Assembly (NCBI GenBank): GCA_964343305.1
Contig: CAYFJO010000006.1
Coordinates: 1-64,000, forward strand
Reading direction: 5' to 3'
Length of the DNA stretch: 64,000 bases
Source of the DNA: CAYFJO01 sp964343305
GTDB taxonomy: Bacteria; Planctomycetota; Planctomycetia; Pirellulales; Pirellulaceae
Below the pieces are notes generated by a model. The model made no database searches. It worked only from the letters and a program-made list of their open reading frames with translations, and was not told the origin of the DNA. How positions within the stretch are numbered: the stretch's first letter is position 1; every line of letters starts with the position of its first letter. Shown piece by piece: positions 43,721-53,119 of this stretch. A program made the position numbers and the translations under genes.

Positions 43721-45061
43721 TCATACGTCGGCTCCCACGCTTTCGCGCGAAACAAACTCTTCTCCGACTCGCCGGTTTGCCTCGACTGGTTCAACGTCTT
43801 GATCGATCTTTGCCCTTCGCGGGATCGTCAGCAGCCAGTAGGTCAACGCGAATCCATACAATCCGATCGACATCGATACAAACATCGTTGCGTACGGCGG
43901 CAGGCCAAACGCGCCGGAGAATTCCACGATGCTGCCGATCACTGGCTGTCCGACAAGGCTGCCGACGTCATACATGGCCAGCATCAGTGTTGTCGCCAGG
44001 CCACGATAACGGGTTGGAAAATGCGAACATCCGCCGGCCGTGACCGAGGGAAACAGCAGCGCATGTCCCGCTCCCGCCATCACGGCAGGAATCATCATCA
44101 GCGTTTCATGTCGAACAACCAGGTAGAGCAACATGCTGGATGCCAGGCAAGTGAACCCCGTCACGATCATCGGACGAAAACCGATGCGCTCCGGCAGCCG
44201 TCGAGCACTGATGCGGACGACGAATGCGCTTGCGGCATAAGTTAAAAAGAAGACGCGCAGACCGGCGATCCCCAACCCTTCCCCGTAGGGTCGCAGAAAC
44301 GTGCCGGGAATTCCAACAGCCCAACCAACCGCAATCGCCACAAACAACATCAGGCCGGGATGGTATTTGCGGACAGCTTTAACGGGCGATGGGTTGCGTC
44401 GCACGGGAATGCGAATTTGACTGTTGGTTGCCACCGCCGCGCACAGAAATGACAACACTCCCATGAGCATGGCCAACAGAAACATGCGTTCAATGTGAAG
44501 TCGCGTGACGGCACCCGTTCCAAAACACAAGTCACCCAGTGTCGGCCCCAGCGCGATTCCGATGAAGCCGGACGAACCAAGCGTGCCAATCATCTCGGCC
44601 ATTCGTCGCTCGGGGACGCGCAGCGAGATGTAGGTGATCGACGCACCGAACGCGCCGGCGAGACTGGTCATCATCAGAAATCGAGCAATGTAAACCGACA
44701 CGCCGTGGACACTGGTGATGCAAGCGTGCAACCACATACTGACGATGAAAATGCCCAGCGAGACAAGCCAAACTCGCCGTGGTCCGAAGCGATCGATGCC
44801 GACACCTTGAAATACGCGTACCACCAGGGCACCGATTGTGCCGATGCCAACGATCGTTCCCAAATGAATCGCCGACCCGTCCGCGTGTGTGACAAAATCG
44901 GAATAGCGAAACAGTAGACTGACGGCCACCATCAAGGCACTGTTCGCGAAAAAAGTGGCCCAAAACACCCGGTCGTAGCCACCGCTCTCGAAATATGCCG
45001 CACTCTGCGTCGGCGGGACGATGGGCGTCGAGGACTGGATCGATTGAAGTGAGAGGTTCAT
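43721..45061 (-). CDS. MFS transporter
   Basis: This 446-residue protein has about 12 transmembrane helices and the MFS signature between helices 2 and 3 (GVGIDRFGPRRVWL). It is convergent with the epimerase gene (8 bp between stops). The N-terminus is uncertain: I chose the ATG at 45059-45061, but an ATG at 45115 is equally possible. The substrate is not predictable from sequence. Its location inside the sugar-nucleotide/glycosyltransferase cluster suggests a link with envelope polysaccharide chemistry, by inference. Confidence 0.85.
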   Translation of the reverse strand: MNLSLQSIQSSTPIVPPTQSAAYFESGGYDRVFWATFFANSALMVAVSLLFRYSDFVTHADGSAIHLGTIVGIGTIGALVVRVFQGVGIDRFGPRRVWLVSLGIFIVSMWLHACITSVHGVSVYIARFLMMTSLAGAFGASITYISLRVPERRMAEMIGTLGSSGFIGIALGPTLGDLCFGTGAVTRLHIERMFLLAMLMGVLSFLCAAVATNSQIRIPVRRNPSPVKAVRKYHPGLMLFVAIAVGWAVGIPGTFLRPYGEGLGIAGLRVFFLTYAASAFVVRISARRLPERIGFRPMIVTGFTCLASSMLLYLVVRHETLMMIPAVMAGAGHALLFPSVTAGGCSHFPTRYRGLATTLMLAMYDVGSLVGQPVIGSIVEFSGAFGLPPYATMFVSMSIGLYGFALTYWLLTIPRRAKIDQDVEPVEANRRVGEEFVSRESVGADV

Positions 45062-45210
45062 AAAAGGCGTGGGAATGAAGGCGGGAAAGTACCGATTGTA
45101 GCTGATGCCAATCATTGGCGTGAGATCGGGGAATCGCCGATGATGGATAAACTTGGTAGCCTGGACACCGCTTGGCCAACGAGGTTCACGAGAGCGAACA
45201 GACTCAAGCA

Positions 45211-45933
45211 ATGGAGCATCCGCGAACACTAGTCGTTGTGGCGACTTACAACGAAATCGAGAATCTGCCGCGCCTGGTCGACGAGATTTTCGACCATGCG
45301 CCTCATGTCGACCTGCTGGTGATCGACGACAATTCACCTGACGGCACGGGGAAATGGTGCGATGAACGCGCCGCCGAAGATGCACGCGTTCGATGTCTCC
45401 ATCGAGAATCCAAGTTGGGATTGGGCACGGCCACGATGGCGGGCTTTCGGTTTGCGATCGACCACGATTACGAGTTGGTCCTGACGATGGATGCCGACTT
45501 CAGCCATCCTCCCAAACACATTCCCGAGATTCTTGCTTGCATCGAAGATGAATCAGAGTCCGCGGACGTGGTGATCGGCTCGCGCTACACTCGGGGCGGT
45601 GGCATCGAAGGTTGGCCGTTTTACCGCCGCCTGATGAGCCGCGCAGTGAACTTTTACGCCCGTTGGCTGCTGCGTCTGAAGCCGCGGGATTGCAGCGGAG
45701 CTTTTCGTTGTTATCGGATGGAGATGCTGCGACGAATCGATTTGGACGAAATCCGCAGTCGGGGCTATTCTTATCTGGAAGAAATCCTCTGGCGTCTTAA
45801 CAAACTCGACGCTCGCTTCGCGGAATCGCCCATCGTCTTCGTCGATCGGCAAGCTGGCCAGACGAAAATCAACACGCGTGAAGCGTTCGTGGCCCTTTTG
45901 ATGATTCTTCGATTCGCACTGCTCGGCAGGTGA
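45211..45933 (+). CDS. Polyprenol monophosphomannose synthase-like glycosyltransferase (GT2)
   Basis: This 240-residue GT2 enzyme has VVVATYNEIENLPRLVDEI at the N-terminus, LLVIDDNSPDGTG, the metal-binding DADFSHPP motif, VVIGSRYTRGGGIEGWPFYRRLMS and GYSYLEEILWRL. This set matches dolichol/polyprenol-phosphate mannosyltransferases, which make the lipid-linked mannose donor for glycosylation or polysaccharides. I chose the ATG at 45211; a TTG at 45172 would give 13 more residues of no family similarity. It is divergent from the MFS gene. Confidence 0.9.
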   Translation: MEHPRTLVVVATYNEIENLPRLVDEIFDHAPHVDLLVIDDNSPDGTGKWCDERAAEDARVRCLHRESKLGLGTATMAGFRFAIDHDYELVLTMDADFSHPPKHIPEILACIEDESESADVVIGSRYTRGGGIEGWPFYRRLMSRAVNFYARWLLRLKPRDCSGAFRCYRMEMLRRIDLDEIRSRGYSYLEEILWRLNKLDARFAESPIVFVDRQAGQTKINTREAFVALLMILRFALLGR

Positions 45934-46110
45934 TCGGGCGATGAACGAGCCTTGCGAAACCTGCGCAAACGAAATCCCGCCCGCCTGCCCAAAGTCTCCC
46001 GAGTTCTTGTGAATCCGGCTATGCCTCCCGTTCGTTGACACTGTTGCGAAACAGCGCTAAAATTTCGACTTCACCGCGCATTATCCACCATCCCGTCCAG
46101 GAGATAGACC

Positions 46111-48048
46111 ATGTCCGACAGTTCCAGCGACCAGCAAGTTTTCCCGCCAAGTGAGAGCTTTTCGGTAAAAGCTCAGATCGGGTCGATGGACGACTATCAA
46201 AAGCTGTATGACGAAGCAAAGGCCGATCCCGAAGCGTTTTGGGGCGGGCTGGCGCGGGAAGAATTGCATTGGTTTAAACCCTTCGACCAGGTCCAAGAGT
46301 GGAACGAGCCGTTCGCCAAGTGGTTCGTCGGCGGAGAAACGAACGTCAGTTACAACTGCGTTGACGCTCATCTGGGAACAGAGCGGGAAAACAAAATCGC
46401 CATCCTTTGGGAAGGTGAACCAGGCGACACCCGGACGCTGACTTACAAGGAATTGCACACCGAAGTTTGTAAGTTCGCCAACGCTCTGAAAGGGCTCGGA
46501 TTGCAGAAGGGCGACGTGGCCTCGATTTACATGCCGATGGTTCCGGAGCTTGCGATCGCGATGCTGGCTTGTGCTCGTATTGGCGTGATTCACTCCGTGA
46601 TTTTCGGTGGGTTTTCCAGCGAAGCGATTGCGGACCGCAACAACGATGCCAGTGCCAAGGCAGTGATCACGGCTGACGGCGGTTGGCGGCGCGGTTCGCA
46701 ACTTGCTTTGAAAGTCAACGTCGACGAAGCACTCGAAAAGTCGCCCACGGTCGAGCATTGCATTGTGCTCAAGCGGTGTGGCAACGACGTCACGATGAAA
46801 GAAGGCCGCGATCACTGGTGGAGCGATCTGGTGGACAATGCGTCGGCCGACTGTCCAGCCGAACCGATGGACAGTGAAACGACGTTGTTCATCCTCTACA
46901 CCAGCGGTTCGACGGGGAAACCCAAAGGCATTCGGCACACGTCGGCGGGATTCAACTTGTACGCCAAGAAGACGTTCGAATGGGTTTTTGATCATCGCGA
47001 CGACGACATCTACTGGTGTACGGCCGACTGTGGCTGGATCACGGGGCACAGTTACATCGTCTATGGACCATTGACCGCCGGTGCAACGACCGTCATGTAC
47101 GAAGGCGCGCCGAACCATCCCGATGAAGGACGGTTTTGGGACATCGTCGACAAGCACAAGGTGACGATTTTCTACACCGCGCCGACGGCCATCCGGGCCT
47201 TCATCAAATGGGGCGACGAACATGTTGACAAACGTGACCTTTCCAGCTTGCGTCTGCTTGGTTCGGTGGGCGAGCCGATCAATCCGGCTGCCTGGCTGTG
47301 GTATCACGAGAAGATCGGCAAAGGAAATTGCCCGATCGTCGACACTTGGTGGCAGACAGAAACGGGCGGTATCATGATGAGCCCGTTGCCTGGAGCCACG
47401 CCGACGAAGCCCGGCAGTTGCACGAAGCCGCTGCCCGGCATCGTCCCGGAAATCGTCGATTCCAATCACAACGCGGTTGGTGCGGGGGAACAAGGCATGT
47501 TGGTCATGCGGCAAACTTGGCCGGGTATGTTGCGCGGCATTTGGGGCGACGACGAGCGTTACAAGCAGCAGTACTGGAGCACGGTGCCGAACGCCTATCT
47601 GGCCGGCGACAACGCCATGTGTGACGCGGACGGCTACTATTGGATCTTCGGCCGGCTGGACGACGTCTTGAACGTTTCCGGCCATCGGCTCAGCACGACG
47701 GAAATCGAAAGCGCGCTGGTCAGCCATCCCCAAGTTGCCGAGGCCGCGGCAGTCGGCCGGCCGGACGACATCAAGGGCGAAGCCGTCGCCGTCTTTGTGA
47801 CGTTGGCCAGTGGTGAGCCCACGGAAGAATTGCGAGCTGAACTTCGAAAGCATGTGCGCACTCAGATCGGCGCGCATGCACAGCCCGACGACGTTCGCTT
47901 CGCCGCCGCCGTGCCGAAAACTCGCAGTGGCAAGATCATGCGACGGCTGTTGCGAGACATAGCCGCCGGCAAAGAAGAAGTCTCTGGCGACACGTCGACG
48001 CTGGAGGATTTCACGGTACTCGCCAAGTTGCGTGGTGATGAAGACTAG
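46111..48048 (+). CDS. acsA: Acetyl-CoA synthetase (AMP-forming)
   Basis: This 645-residue enzyme activates acetate to acetyl-CoA via acetyl-AMP. Motifs: YTSGSTGKPKGIRHT (the adenylation loop, about residues 263-277), TADCGWITGHSYIVYGPL, DTWWQTETGGIMMSPLPG, and the C-terminal KTRSGKIMRRLLR, whose Lys (about residue 609) is the site of reversible acetylation in relatives. The length is canonical, and the C-terminal swivelling domain is intact. GGAG lies 7 bp before the ATG. Confidence 0.97.
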   Translation: MSDSSSDQQVFPPSESFSVKAQIGSMDDYQKLYDEAKADPEAFWGGLAREELHWFKPFDQVQEWNEPFAKWFVGGETNVSYNCVDAHLGTERENKIAILWEGEPGDTRTLTYKELHTEVCKFANALKGLGLQKGDVASIYMPMVPELAIAMLACARIGVIHSVIFGGFSSEAIADRNNDASAKAVITADGGWRRGSQLALKVNVDEALEKSPTVEHCIVLKRCGNDVTMKEGRDHWWSDLVDNASADCPAEPMDSETTLFILYTSGSTGKPKGIRHTSAGFNLYAKKTFEWVFDHRDDDIYWCTADCGWITGHSYIVYGPLTAGATTVMYEGAPNHPDEGRFWDIVDKHKVTIFYTAPTAIRAFIKWGDEHVDKRDLSSLRLLGSVGEPINPAAWLWYHEKIGKGNCPIVDTWWQTETGGIMMSPLPGATPTKPGSCTKPLPGIVPEIVDSNHNAVGAGEQGMLVMRQTWPGMLRGIWGDDERYKQQYWSTVPNAYLAGDNAMCDADGYYWIFGRLDDVLNVSGHRLSTTEIESALVSHPQVAEAAAVGRPDDIKGEAVAVFVTLASGEPTEELRAELRKHVRTQIGAHAQPDDVRFAAAVPKTRSGKIMRRLLRDIAAGKEEVSGDTSTLEDFTVLAKLRGDED

Positions 48049-48102
48049 AGGAATTGCGATTCGGAACTTTACGGAACGGACGATTATCCGAGGACGAAGA
48101 CG

Positions 48103-48537
48103 ATGAAATCTCTTGTGGGTGTTGCTGCCGGGTTATTTGTACTAGTCTTGCCATTTCTGGCGAACGCCCAGGACGCCGAATTGGAGAAATTTCAGGGCAC
48201 TTGGGATCTCGTCTCCTTGAATCTCAATGGAAAAGAGTTCTCGCCAGACAAGATTCGAGCGGCCCAACTCCAAACGATTTACAAGGGCAACACCTTGAGT
48301 CGGGTGGGCGGTGGGGATGAACGCGATTCGGCGACGATCAAGATCGATTCTTCGAAGACTCCCAGCCATCTTGACACCACAAACAATGATGGTGTGACTG
48401 AGCTGGGGATCTACAAGTTCGAGGGTGATTCGCTTACGATTTGCACTCGGACCGAGTCAGACAAAGCGCGGCCGACGAAGTTTGCACCGAATGCAGACAA
48501 GACCGTTCTCACCGTTTGGAAACGCGTAAAGCGTTGA
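48103..48537 (+). CDS. TIGR03067-domain secreted protein
   Basis: This 144-residue protein has a signal peptide (residues 1-22, ending in ANA). The body matches the TIGR03067 planctomycete family: LEKFQGTWDLVSLNLNGKEF near the N-terminus and the terminal LTICTRTESDKARPTKFAP. The family is common in planctomycetes and has no known activity. It follows acsA by 55 bp on the same strand, with GAGGAC upstream of the ATG; the two may share a promoter, though they have no clear functional link. Confidence 0.88.
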   Translation: MKSLVGVAAGLFVLVLPFLANAQDAELEKFQGTWDLVSLNLNGKEFSPDKIRAAQLQTIYKGNTLSRVGGGDERDSATIKIDSSKTPSHLDTTNNDGVTELGIYKFEGDSLTICTRTESDKARPTKFAPNADKTVLTVWKRVKR

Positions 48538-48546
48538 GTGCGTGCC

Positions 48547-48624
48547 GACTTCCGAAGTTTTCTTCAACTTCGGAAGTCTCCAATGGTGGTCACACTTCCG
48601 AAGTCGAGGAAGACTTCGGAAGTG
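48547..48624. repeat. Two adjacent palindromes, CTTCCGAAG family
   Basis: Two inverted repeats sit side by side: GACTTCCGAAGTT ... AACTTCGGAAGTC (48547-48578) and CACTTCCGAAGTC ... GACTTCGGAAGTG (48593-48624). They share the ACTTCCGAAGT core with the palindromes at 1555-1586 and 63645-63678. The pair may form two hairpins as a terminator between the convergent genes at 48103 and 48647. Confidence 0.85.
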
Positions 48625-48646
48625 AATGGGTTTTGAGGTGAGGCGT

Positions 48647-49486
48647 TCACTTGATCAGCGAAAGCAGGCCGAGGCCAATCGCGGCGCCGAATCCAATCCA
48701 ACCCCAGTACGAAAGACGCGCGATCCACCAGCGCTCTACTTCGATGTTGGTCGGTCGTCCGGACAATGCGTCTTGAAAGACATCGAAGCCGTTGTTGCCC
48801 AGAAACTGGCAGCCCACGGCGTACTCCGAGCCCTCTTCATTACACCAGCGCGCCTCCGCCGGAATGAACATTTCGGTTCCGTTGGCATTTGTCATCTCCA
48901 GCAACACTCGGTCGCCTGGCACACACGACCGGTCAATCTTCATGCAAAACCCGCCGGACGAATAGTCCAGCAAACGTACTTGCTGGCTGTAATCTTCCTC
49001 ATTCACTTCAACGCGTGCGTCCATCATGATCCGCTCGCGTCGCGACTCGCGCCGCTCGATATAGTTCGCATTGGCGAGGCGGTCCACGCATTTCTGCGAC
49101 AGTTGATTCGCGAAACCGCAACCAAGAAACCAATTGTACTCGCCTTGAAACCCAACCCACGACACGACGGCGGAAGTCGTGAAATGAACGTCGAGATGCG
49201 GGATCTTGATTTGCAGGCTGACCGTCTCGCCAACCGGGATCATCGTGTCGCTGGCCAGCTTTGCACCGCTTTGCGAAAGCTCGATCATGCGGCAGGACGC
49301 CGTCGTTGGAATACCGCTGGACAAGCGATGGACCGAAACGCGAATCAAGCGGCCTTTGCAAGTCTCGTAACCCGTCGTGTAATCGTGATCGCCGCTCTCA
49401 TCCACAGAGATCGCAAGCTGATCGCCTTCAGGAACGGAGGTCGTTCGCTGCACCGGCTCCCTGGTCGAAAAGACTGAACTCAACAT
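48647..49486 (-). CDS. Tandem PilZ-domain protein
   Basis: This 279-residue protein carries two PilZ-like domains. The first has CRMIELSQSGAKLAS and an ESxSGxxx pattern, the second RRESRRERIMMDARVEV and LDYSSGGFCMKID. PilZ domains bind cyclic-di-GMP; the RxxxR and (D/N)xSxxG elements are recognisable in the second domain. A C-terminal hydrophobic helix (WIGFGAAIGLGLLSLI) may anchor it in the membrane. Start at the ATG 49484-49486, with GAGGTG upstream. It could sense the signal degraded by the HD-GYP protein elsewhere in the window. Confidence 0.85.
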   Translation of the reverse strand: MLSSVFSTREPVQRTTSVPEGDQLAISVDESGDHDYTTGYETCKGRLIRVSVHRLSSGIPTTASCRMIELSQSGAKLASDTMIPVGETVSLQIKIPHLDVHFTTSAVVSWVGFQGEYNWFLGCGFANQLSQKCVDRLANANYIERRESRRERIMMDARVEVNEEDYSQQVRLLDYSSGGFCMKIDRSCVPGDRVLLEMTNANGTEMFIPAEARWCNEEGSEYAVGCQFLGNNGFDVFQDALSGRPTNIEVERWWIARLSYWGWIGFGAAIGLGLLSLIK

Positions 49487-49757
49487 ATGTGACACCTCGG
49501 CTGTCGTCGCAAGCTGCCCCAAATGTTGTTAGTTGCCCTCTGATTAAATAGCTTTTTGTTTGCCAGATGCGAGCGAAACTTTTGGAGAACAATCAACTGT
49601 CCACCCGTCGGCAGGGGGACTTCTGTGCGGGATGGGCGAATAATTCAGCAGGATTGGTGACGGACGATCGCCAACATCTTTGGCCGCCCACAACGCACTT
49701 TGCGTTGCGAGCGAGGCAGTTCTCCTTTATTCCTCGCCCGATTGGCTCTCAAATGCA

Positions 49758-50183
49758 ATGTTCGCTCTCCTGTTGACCGCTGCCATGTCCGTCGTGCCAC
49801 ACGAGGTTGTGGTGAGTGACGAGGCTGACGTCATCGAGTTGAACCACTATTTCGACGAGAACGGCAAGCGGATCTTTGATCAAGCGATTTTTTGGCAATG
49901 GTGTGACGCGCGAGCCGAGCACCATGTGTTTGCCTGGCGGTTCGCGAAACAGCCGGGCCAAGTTCCATCTCGCGACTGGTCCCGCAACGGTTATGTCACG
50001 ATTTGGTTCGACGGCAAAACTCTGCGACGAGTTCGCAGCTATTCGATGCGCGAGACGTGGACTCAGTTTGACCCCGAAGTTCATGACCGTGCGTTTTTTC
50101 GTCAAAGCGAGCGACGCGAATTGTCGCGCCGCCGCGAAGTCAAACCGGTCGTGGGCGTGCAGCACGACCAGCCGCACGAGTGA
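49758..50183 (+). CDS. Protein of unknown function
   Basis: This 141-residue protein has a short hydrophobic start (MFALLLTAAM) that may act as a weak export signal, then a beta-rich body with DEADVIELNHYFDENGKRIFDQAIFWQWC, and an Arg-rich tail. Aromatic residues (HHVFAWRFAKQ, YVTIWFDGK) suggest a small beta-sandwich. No family is recognised. A longer in-frame start at 49680 exists; the ATG at 49758 begins the hydrophobic segment and is preferred. Confidence 0.55.
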   Translation: MFALLLTAAMSVVPHEVVVSDEADVIELNHYFDENGKRIFDQAIFWQWCDARAEHHVFAWRFAKQPGQVPSRDWSRNGYVTIWFDGKTLRRVRSYSMRETWTQFDPEVHDRAFFRQSERRELSRRREVKPVVGVQHDQPHE

Positions 50184-50344
50184 TGCGGATTCACAACATC
50201 GTTGCGGTTCGGCATCATTGCTGATCCTTTTCCCGCGAATTGTTTGAGTCGTTGCGCGGCTAACCTATGTTTTCTAAGAAGTCACGCTGGCTTCATCCAT
50301 CACTGTTAGCCGCCGCAACTTGTCTTTTCAACGCACTTTGATTC

Positions 50345-53113
50345 ATGCCTGCTCGCGACCCACGAGAATCCGTCTGGCGACAGATGCGCTACGAGTCGTT
50401 CGAAGAACGTCTGGTGCTGTCCGCACAGCCGATCGCTGGTCTGGTCGTCGATGCCTTTGAGTCGACCCAACTCCAAGCGGGCTACGGCGAGGTCGCGCCC
50501 ACGCTGGCCGACGTCAATCAATCGTCCGGTGTCGACTATGCCCATGAACAATTCGGATTCACGGGACGAAACCAAACGGTCGCCGTGATCGATACCGGCG
50601 TGGCCTACGATCACACGTCACTGGGTGGCGGATTCGGCGCTGGATCGCGAGTCCGAGGTGGCTGGGACTTTGCCGAAAATGACTCCAATCCGTATGACGA
50701 TGGCCCGTCCGGTTTTCACGGGACACATGTCGCCGGGATCGTCGGCAGCGATCATGAATATCACACGGGTGTCGCACCGGAAGCGGACCTTGTTGCCCTG
50801 CGCGTGTTCGACGATTTGGGCAATGGCGACATGGCGTGGGTCGAACAGGCGTTGCAATGGGTGCTCGAAAATCGGGTGCAGCACAACATCACCACCGTCA
50901 ATCTGTCGCTCGGTACGACTTGGAATTCGGACTCGATTCCGTCGTACGCGGAATTGGAAGACGAGTTCCAACAGCTCGACAACGTCGGCGTGTTCATTTC
51001 TGTGGCCGCCGGCAATTCGTTTCAAGACTTTAACTCGCCCGGGTTGAGTTATCCCGCTGCCAGTCCATACGTGGTGCCCGTCGCCAGTCACGGCAGCGAC
51101 GGCACGATGAGTGACTTTAGCCAGCGAAATGATCGTGTCTTGGTCGCTCCCGGCGAGCAAATCAGCAGTGCAATCCCGTCGCATTTGTACGGCGGAAGCG
51201 GTCCGTCGCAATACTTTTTGCCCGTGTCCGGGACCAGCATGGCCGCGCCTTATGTCGCCGGTGCCAGCATGATCATGCGGGAGGCCATGTCCTTTGCCGG
51301 TCACCAAAACATTTCGCAAGACGCCATTTACGACCACTTCCGTGACACGGCCGACTTGATCTACGACTCGGTGACGGGCGAAAACTACCATCGGCTGAAC
51401 CTCGAACGAGCGCTCGATACGCTGTTGGCAGACGAGTACGGTTCGACCGCGGCCGATGCCCACGACTTGGGAACGTTGTCCAGCAGCGATTCGTTCGGCG
51501 GGACAATCGGGCGGTTGGACGATGTCGACTTCCTGACTTTCACGGCAGCAGAGTCGGGGACGATGACGCTGGCCGCCGGTGTGACGCACGACATGATTTC
51601 CGATTGGCAACTGGTCGGAGGCGGTGGCGCTGCCGATGGCAATTCCTTGACGTTCGATGTCCAGGCCGGTCAGTCATACACAGTTTCACTGGCCTCCAGC
51701 AATGGGCTGGGACACTACGACGTCGGTGTTTCGCTTGAAACCGCCGCGCCGGTTGCAGTCGACCTGGGAACCATCGCCGCCGCACTCCACGACGGCGAAA
51801 ACATCTCAACCGAGCGCGCCTATCAATTCACGGCAACACGCGACGGCATCATGACTGTCGAATCATTCTTCGTGCACGCGGGCGGCAACATCGACATGGA
51901 GTTGTATGACGCGGACAACCAACTGCTGGCGTCCAGCAGTTCGATGACTGACCACGAGCGGCTCGACATCACGGCATCGGCGGGTGACACGTTCACGCTT
52001 CGCGTCCGCGGCACGAACTCAGACGTTGATCTTCGACTGACCAATCTCGTTCAGCAGTCGGGCGATACGGTGAACGTTTTTGGCACGTCTGGAAACGATG
52101 AGTTCGCATTTACTGCCGGCGCAGATCACCGCATGTTGGTCAACGGCGTGTCTTACGAATTCGGAAGCGCAGGAACAAAGTCGTTCGTATTTGACGGCCA
52201 AGGTGGATCTGATCGAATCACCATCAACGGCACCGCTGGCCGCGAACTTGCGATTGTCAATGCAGGCGCGGTGGACTTTCACGGGCGTGGTTTCATGGTC
52301 AGTGCCGAGTCTGTCGAAACCATACGAATCAATGGCGGCGGGGGCGGCGATTGGGCGCGGATGTTTGATTCCAGCGGCGACGATGTTCTATCCATCCGTC
52401 CCAATGCCGCGACCATGGCGGGCGCGGGTTACTCGAACACCGTCGACGGCTTCGATCGCATCTACGCGGTCGGACAGAATGGTGGCTACGATCGGGCCAG
52501 CGCGTTGGATTCTGCTGGCGACGATCGATTTGAATCTCGACCGGAATCTAGCACGATGCGCGGCCAAGGTTATTACAACTACATGCGCGGATTCGAAAGC
52601 GTGTCAGCTTCGGCCAGCAGCGGCAACGACAAAGCTTGGATGCATGATTCGCCGGGAAACGACACGCTTTACTCCCGGGACCATTTCAGTTCCATCACGG
52701 GAGCGGGATTCCACAACCGGGCTCAGAATTTCGACCAGGTTTACGTCTATGCAAACCGTGGCGGTACAGACCGCGTCGACATCGGACCGTCCCTCGTCAA
52801 CAACGAGTATCACGTTGCATCTGGAAGCGCTTCGACCGCGGCCAATGTTGAAAATGCGACGCCAGACGTGATAGTCCGAGGCGCCGATCGCCAAGACCCA
52901 ACAGTAGCCGGTTCGGTTTTGCCAGGTGCGGCGGTGTTTGGACAATCATGGCGTGCCGCGGAAGCCGCTTTGCACCAAGAGCGTTTGTTAGCACAAGCTC
53001 TTGGTGAATTTGACGAGGATTCCGACAGAGATATAGACGGAATCTTGCTCGAAGGTGCCGATCATGAGCGTCAAGAATTGCGTGCAATCGACGCGATATT
53101 TGGTGATGTCTGA
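50345..53113 (+). CDS. Subtilisin-like S8 serine peptidase with large secreted C-terminal region
   Basis: This 922-residue protein has an N-terminal planctomycete-type surface signal (RYESFEERLVLSA, resembling the LEPR-XLL motif) and a full S8 peptidase domain: VIDTGVAYDH (Asp83), FHGTHVAGI (His125), NLSLGTTW, AAGNS and SGTSMAAPYVAG (Ser298). A long beta-rich C-terminal region of about 550 residues contains two predicted pre-peptidase-like sandwich domains and repeats such as DRIYAVGQNGGYDRASA and DKAWMHDSPGNDTLYSRD. It is likely surface-anchored or secreted and degrades proteins outside the cell. An in-frame 24-codon reading frame ends 3 bp before its ATG (see the finding). Confidence 0.9.
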   Translation: MPARDPRESVWRQMRYESFEERLVLSAQPIAGLVVDAFESTQLQAGYGEVAPTLADVNQSSGVDYAHEQFGFTGRNQTVAVIDTGVAYDHTSLGGGFGAGSRVRGGWDFAENDSNPYDDGPSGFHGTHVAGIVGSDHEYHTGVAPEADLVALRVFDDLGNGDMAWVEQALQWVLENRVQHNITTVNLSLGTTWNSDSIPSYAELEDEFQQLDNVGVFISVAAGNSFQDFNSPGLSYPAASPYVVPVASHGSDGTMSDFSQRNDRVLVAPGEQISSAIPSHLYGGSGPSQYFLPVSGTSMAAPYVAGASMIMREAMSFAGHQNISQDAIYDHFRDTADLIYDSVTGENYHRLNLERALDTLLADEYGSTAADAHDLGTLSSSDSFGGTIGRLDDVDFLTFTAAESGTMTLAAGVTHDMISDWQLVGGGGAADGNSLTFDVQAGQSYTVSLASSNGLGHYDVGVSLETAAPVAVDLGTIAAALHDGENISTERAYQFTATRDGIMTVESFFVHAGGNIDMELYDADNQLLASSSSMTDHERLDITASAGDTFTLRVRGTNSDVDLRLTNLVQQSGDTVNVFGTSGNDEFAFTAGADHRMLVNGVSYEFGSAGTKSFVFDGQGGSDRITINGTAGRELAIVNAGAVDFHGRGFMVSAESVETIRINGGGGGDWARMFDSSGDDVLSIRPNAATMAGAGYSNTVDGFDRIYAVGQNGGYDRASALDSAGDDRFESRPESSTMRGQGYYNYMRGFESVSASASSGNDKAWMHDSPGNDTLYSRDHFSSITGAGFHNRAQNFDQVYVYANRGGTDRVDIGPSLVNNEYHVASGSASTAANVENATPDVIVRGADRQDPTVAGSVLPGAAVFGQSWRAAEAALHQERLLAQALGEFDEDSDRDIDGILLEGADHERQELRAIDAIFGDV

Positions 53114-53119
53114 CGCTTT

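Noticed and set aside
46081..47877. A 598-residue minus-strand open frame across acsA
   Set aside because: It is antisense to a complete acetyl-CoA synthetase gene, has Arg/His-rich composition and no motif, so it is a shadow frame caused by codon bias.
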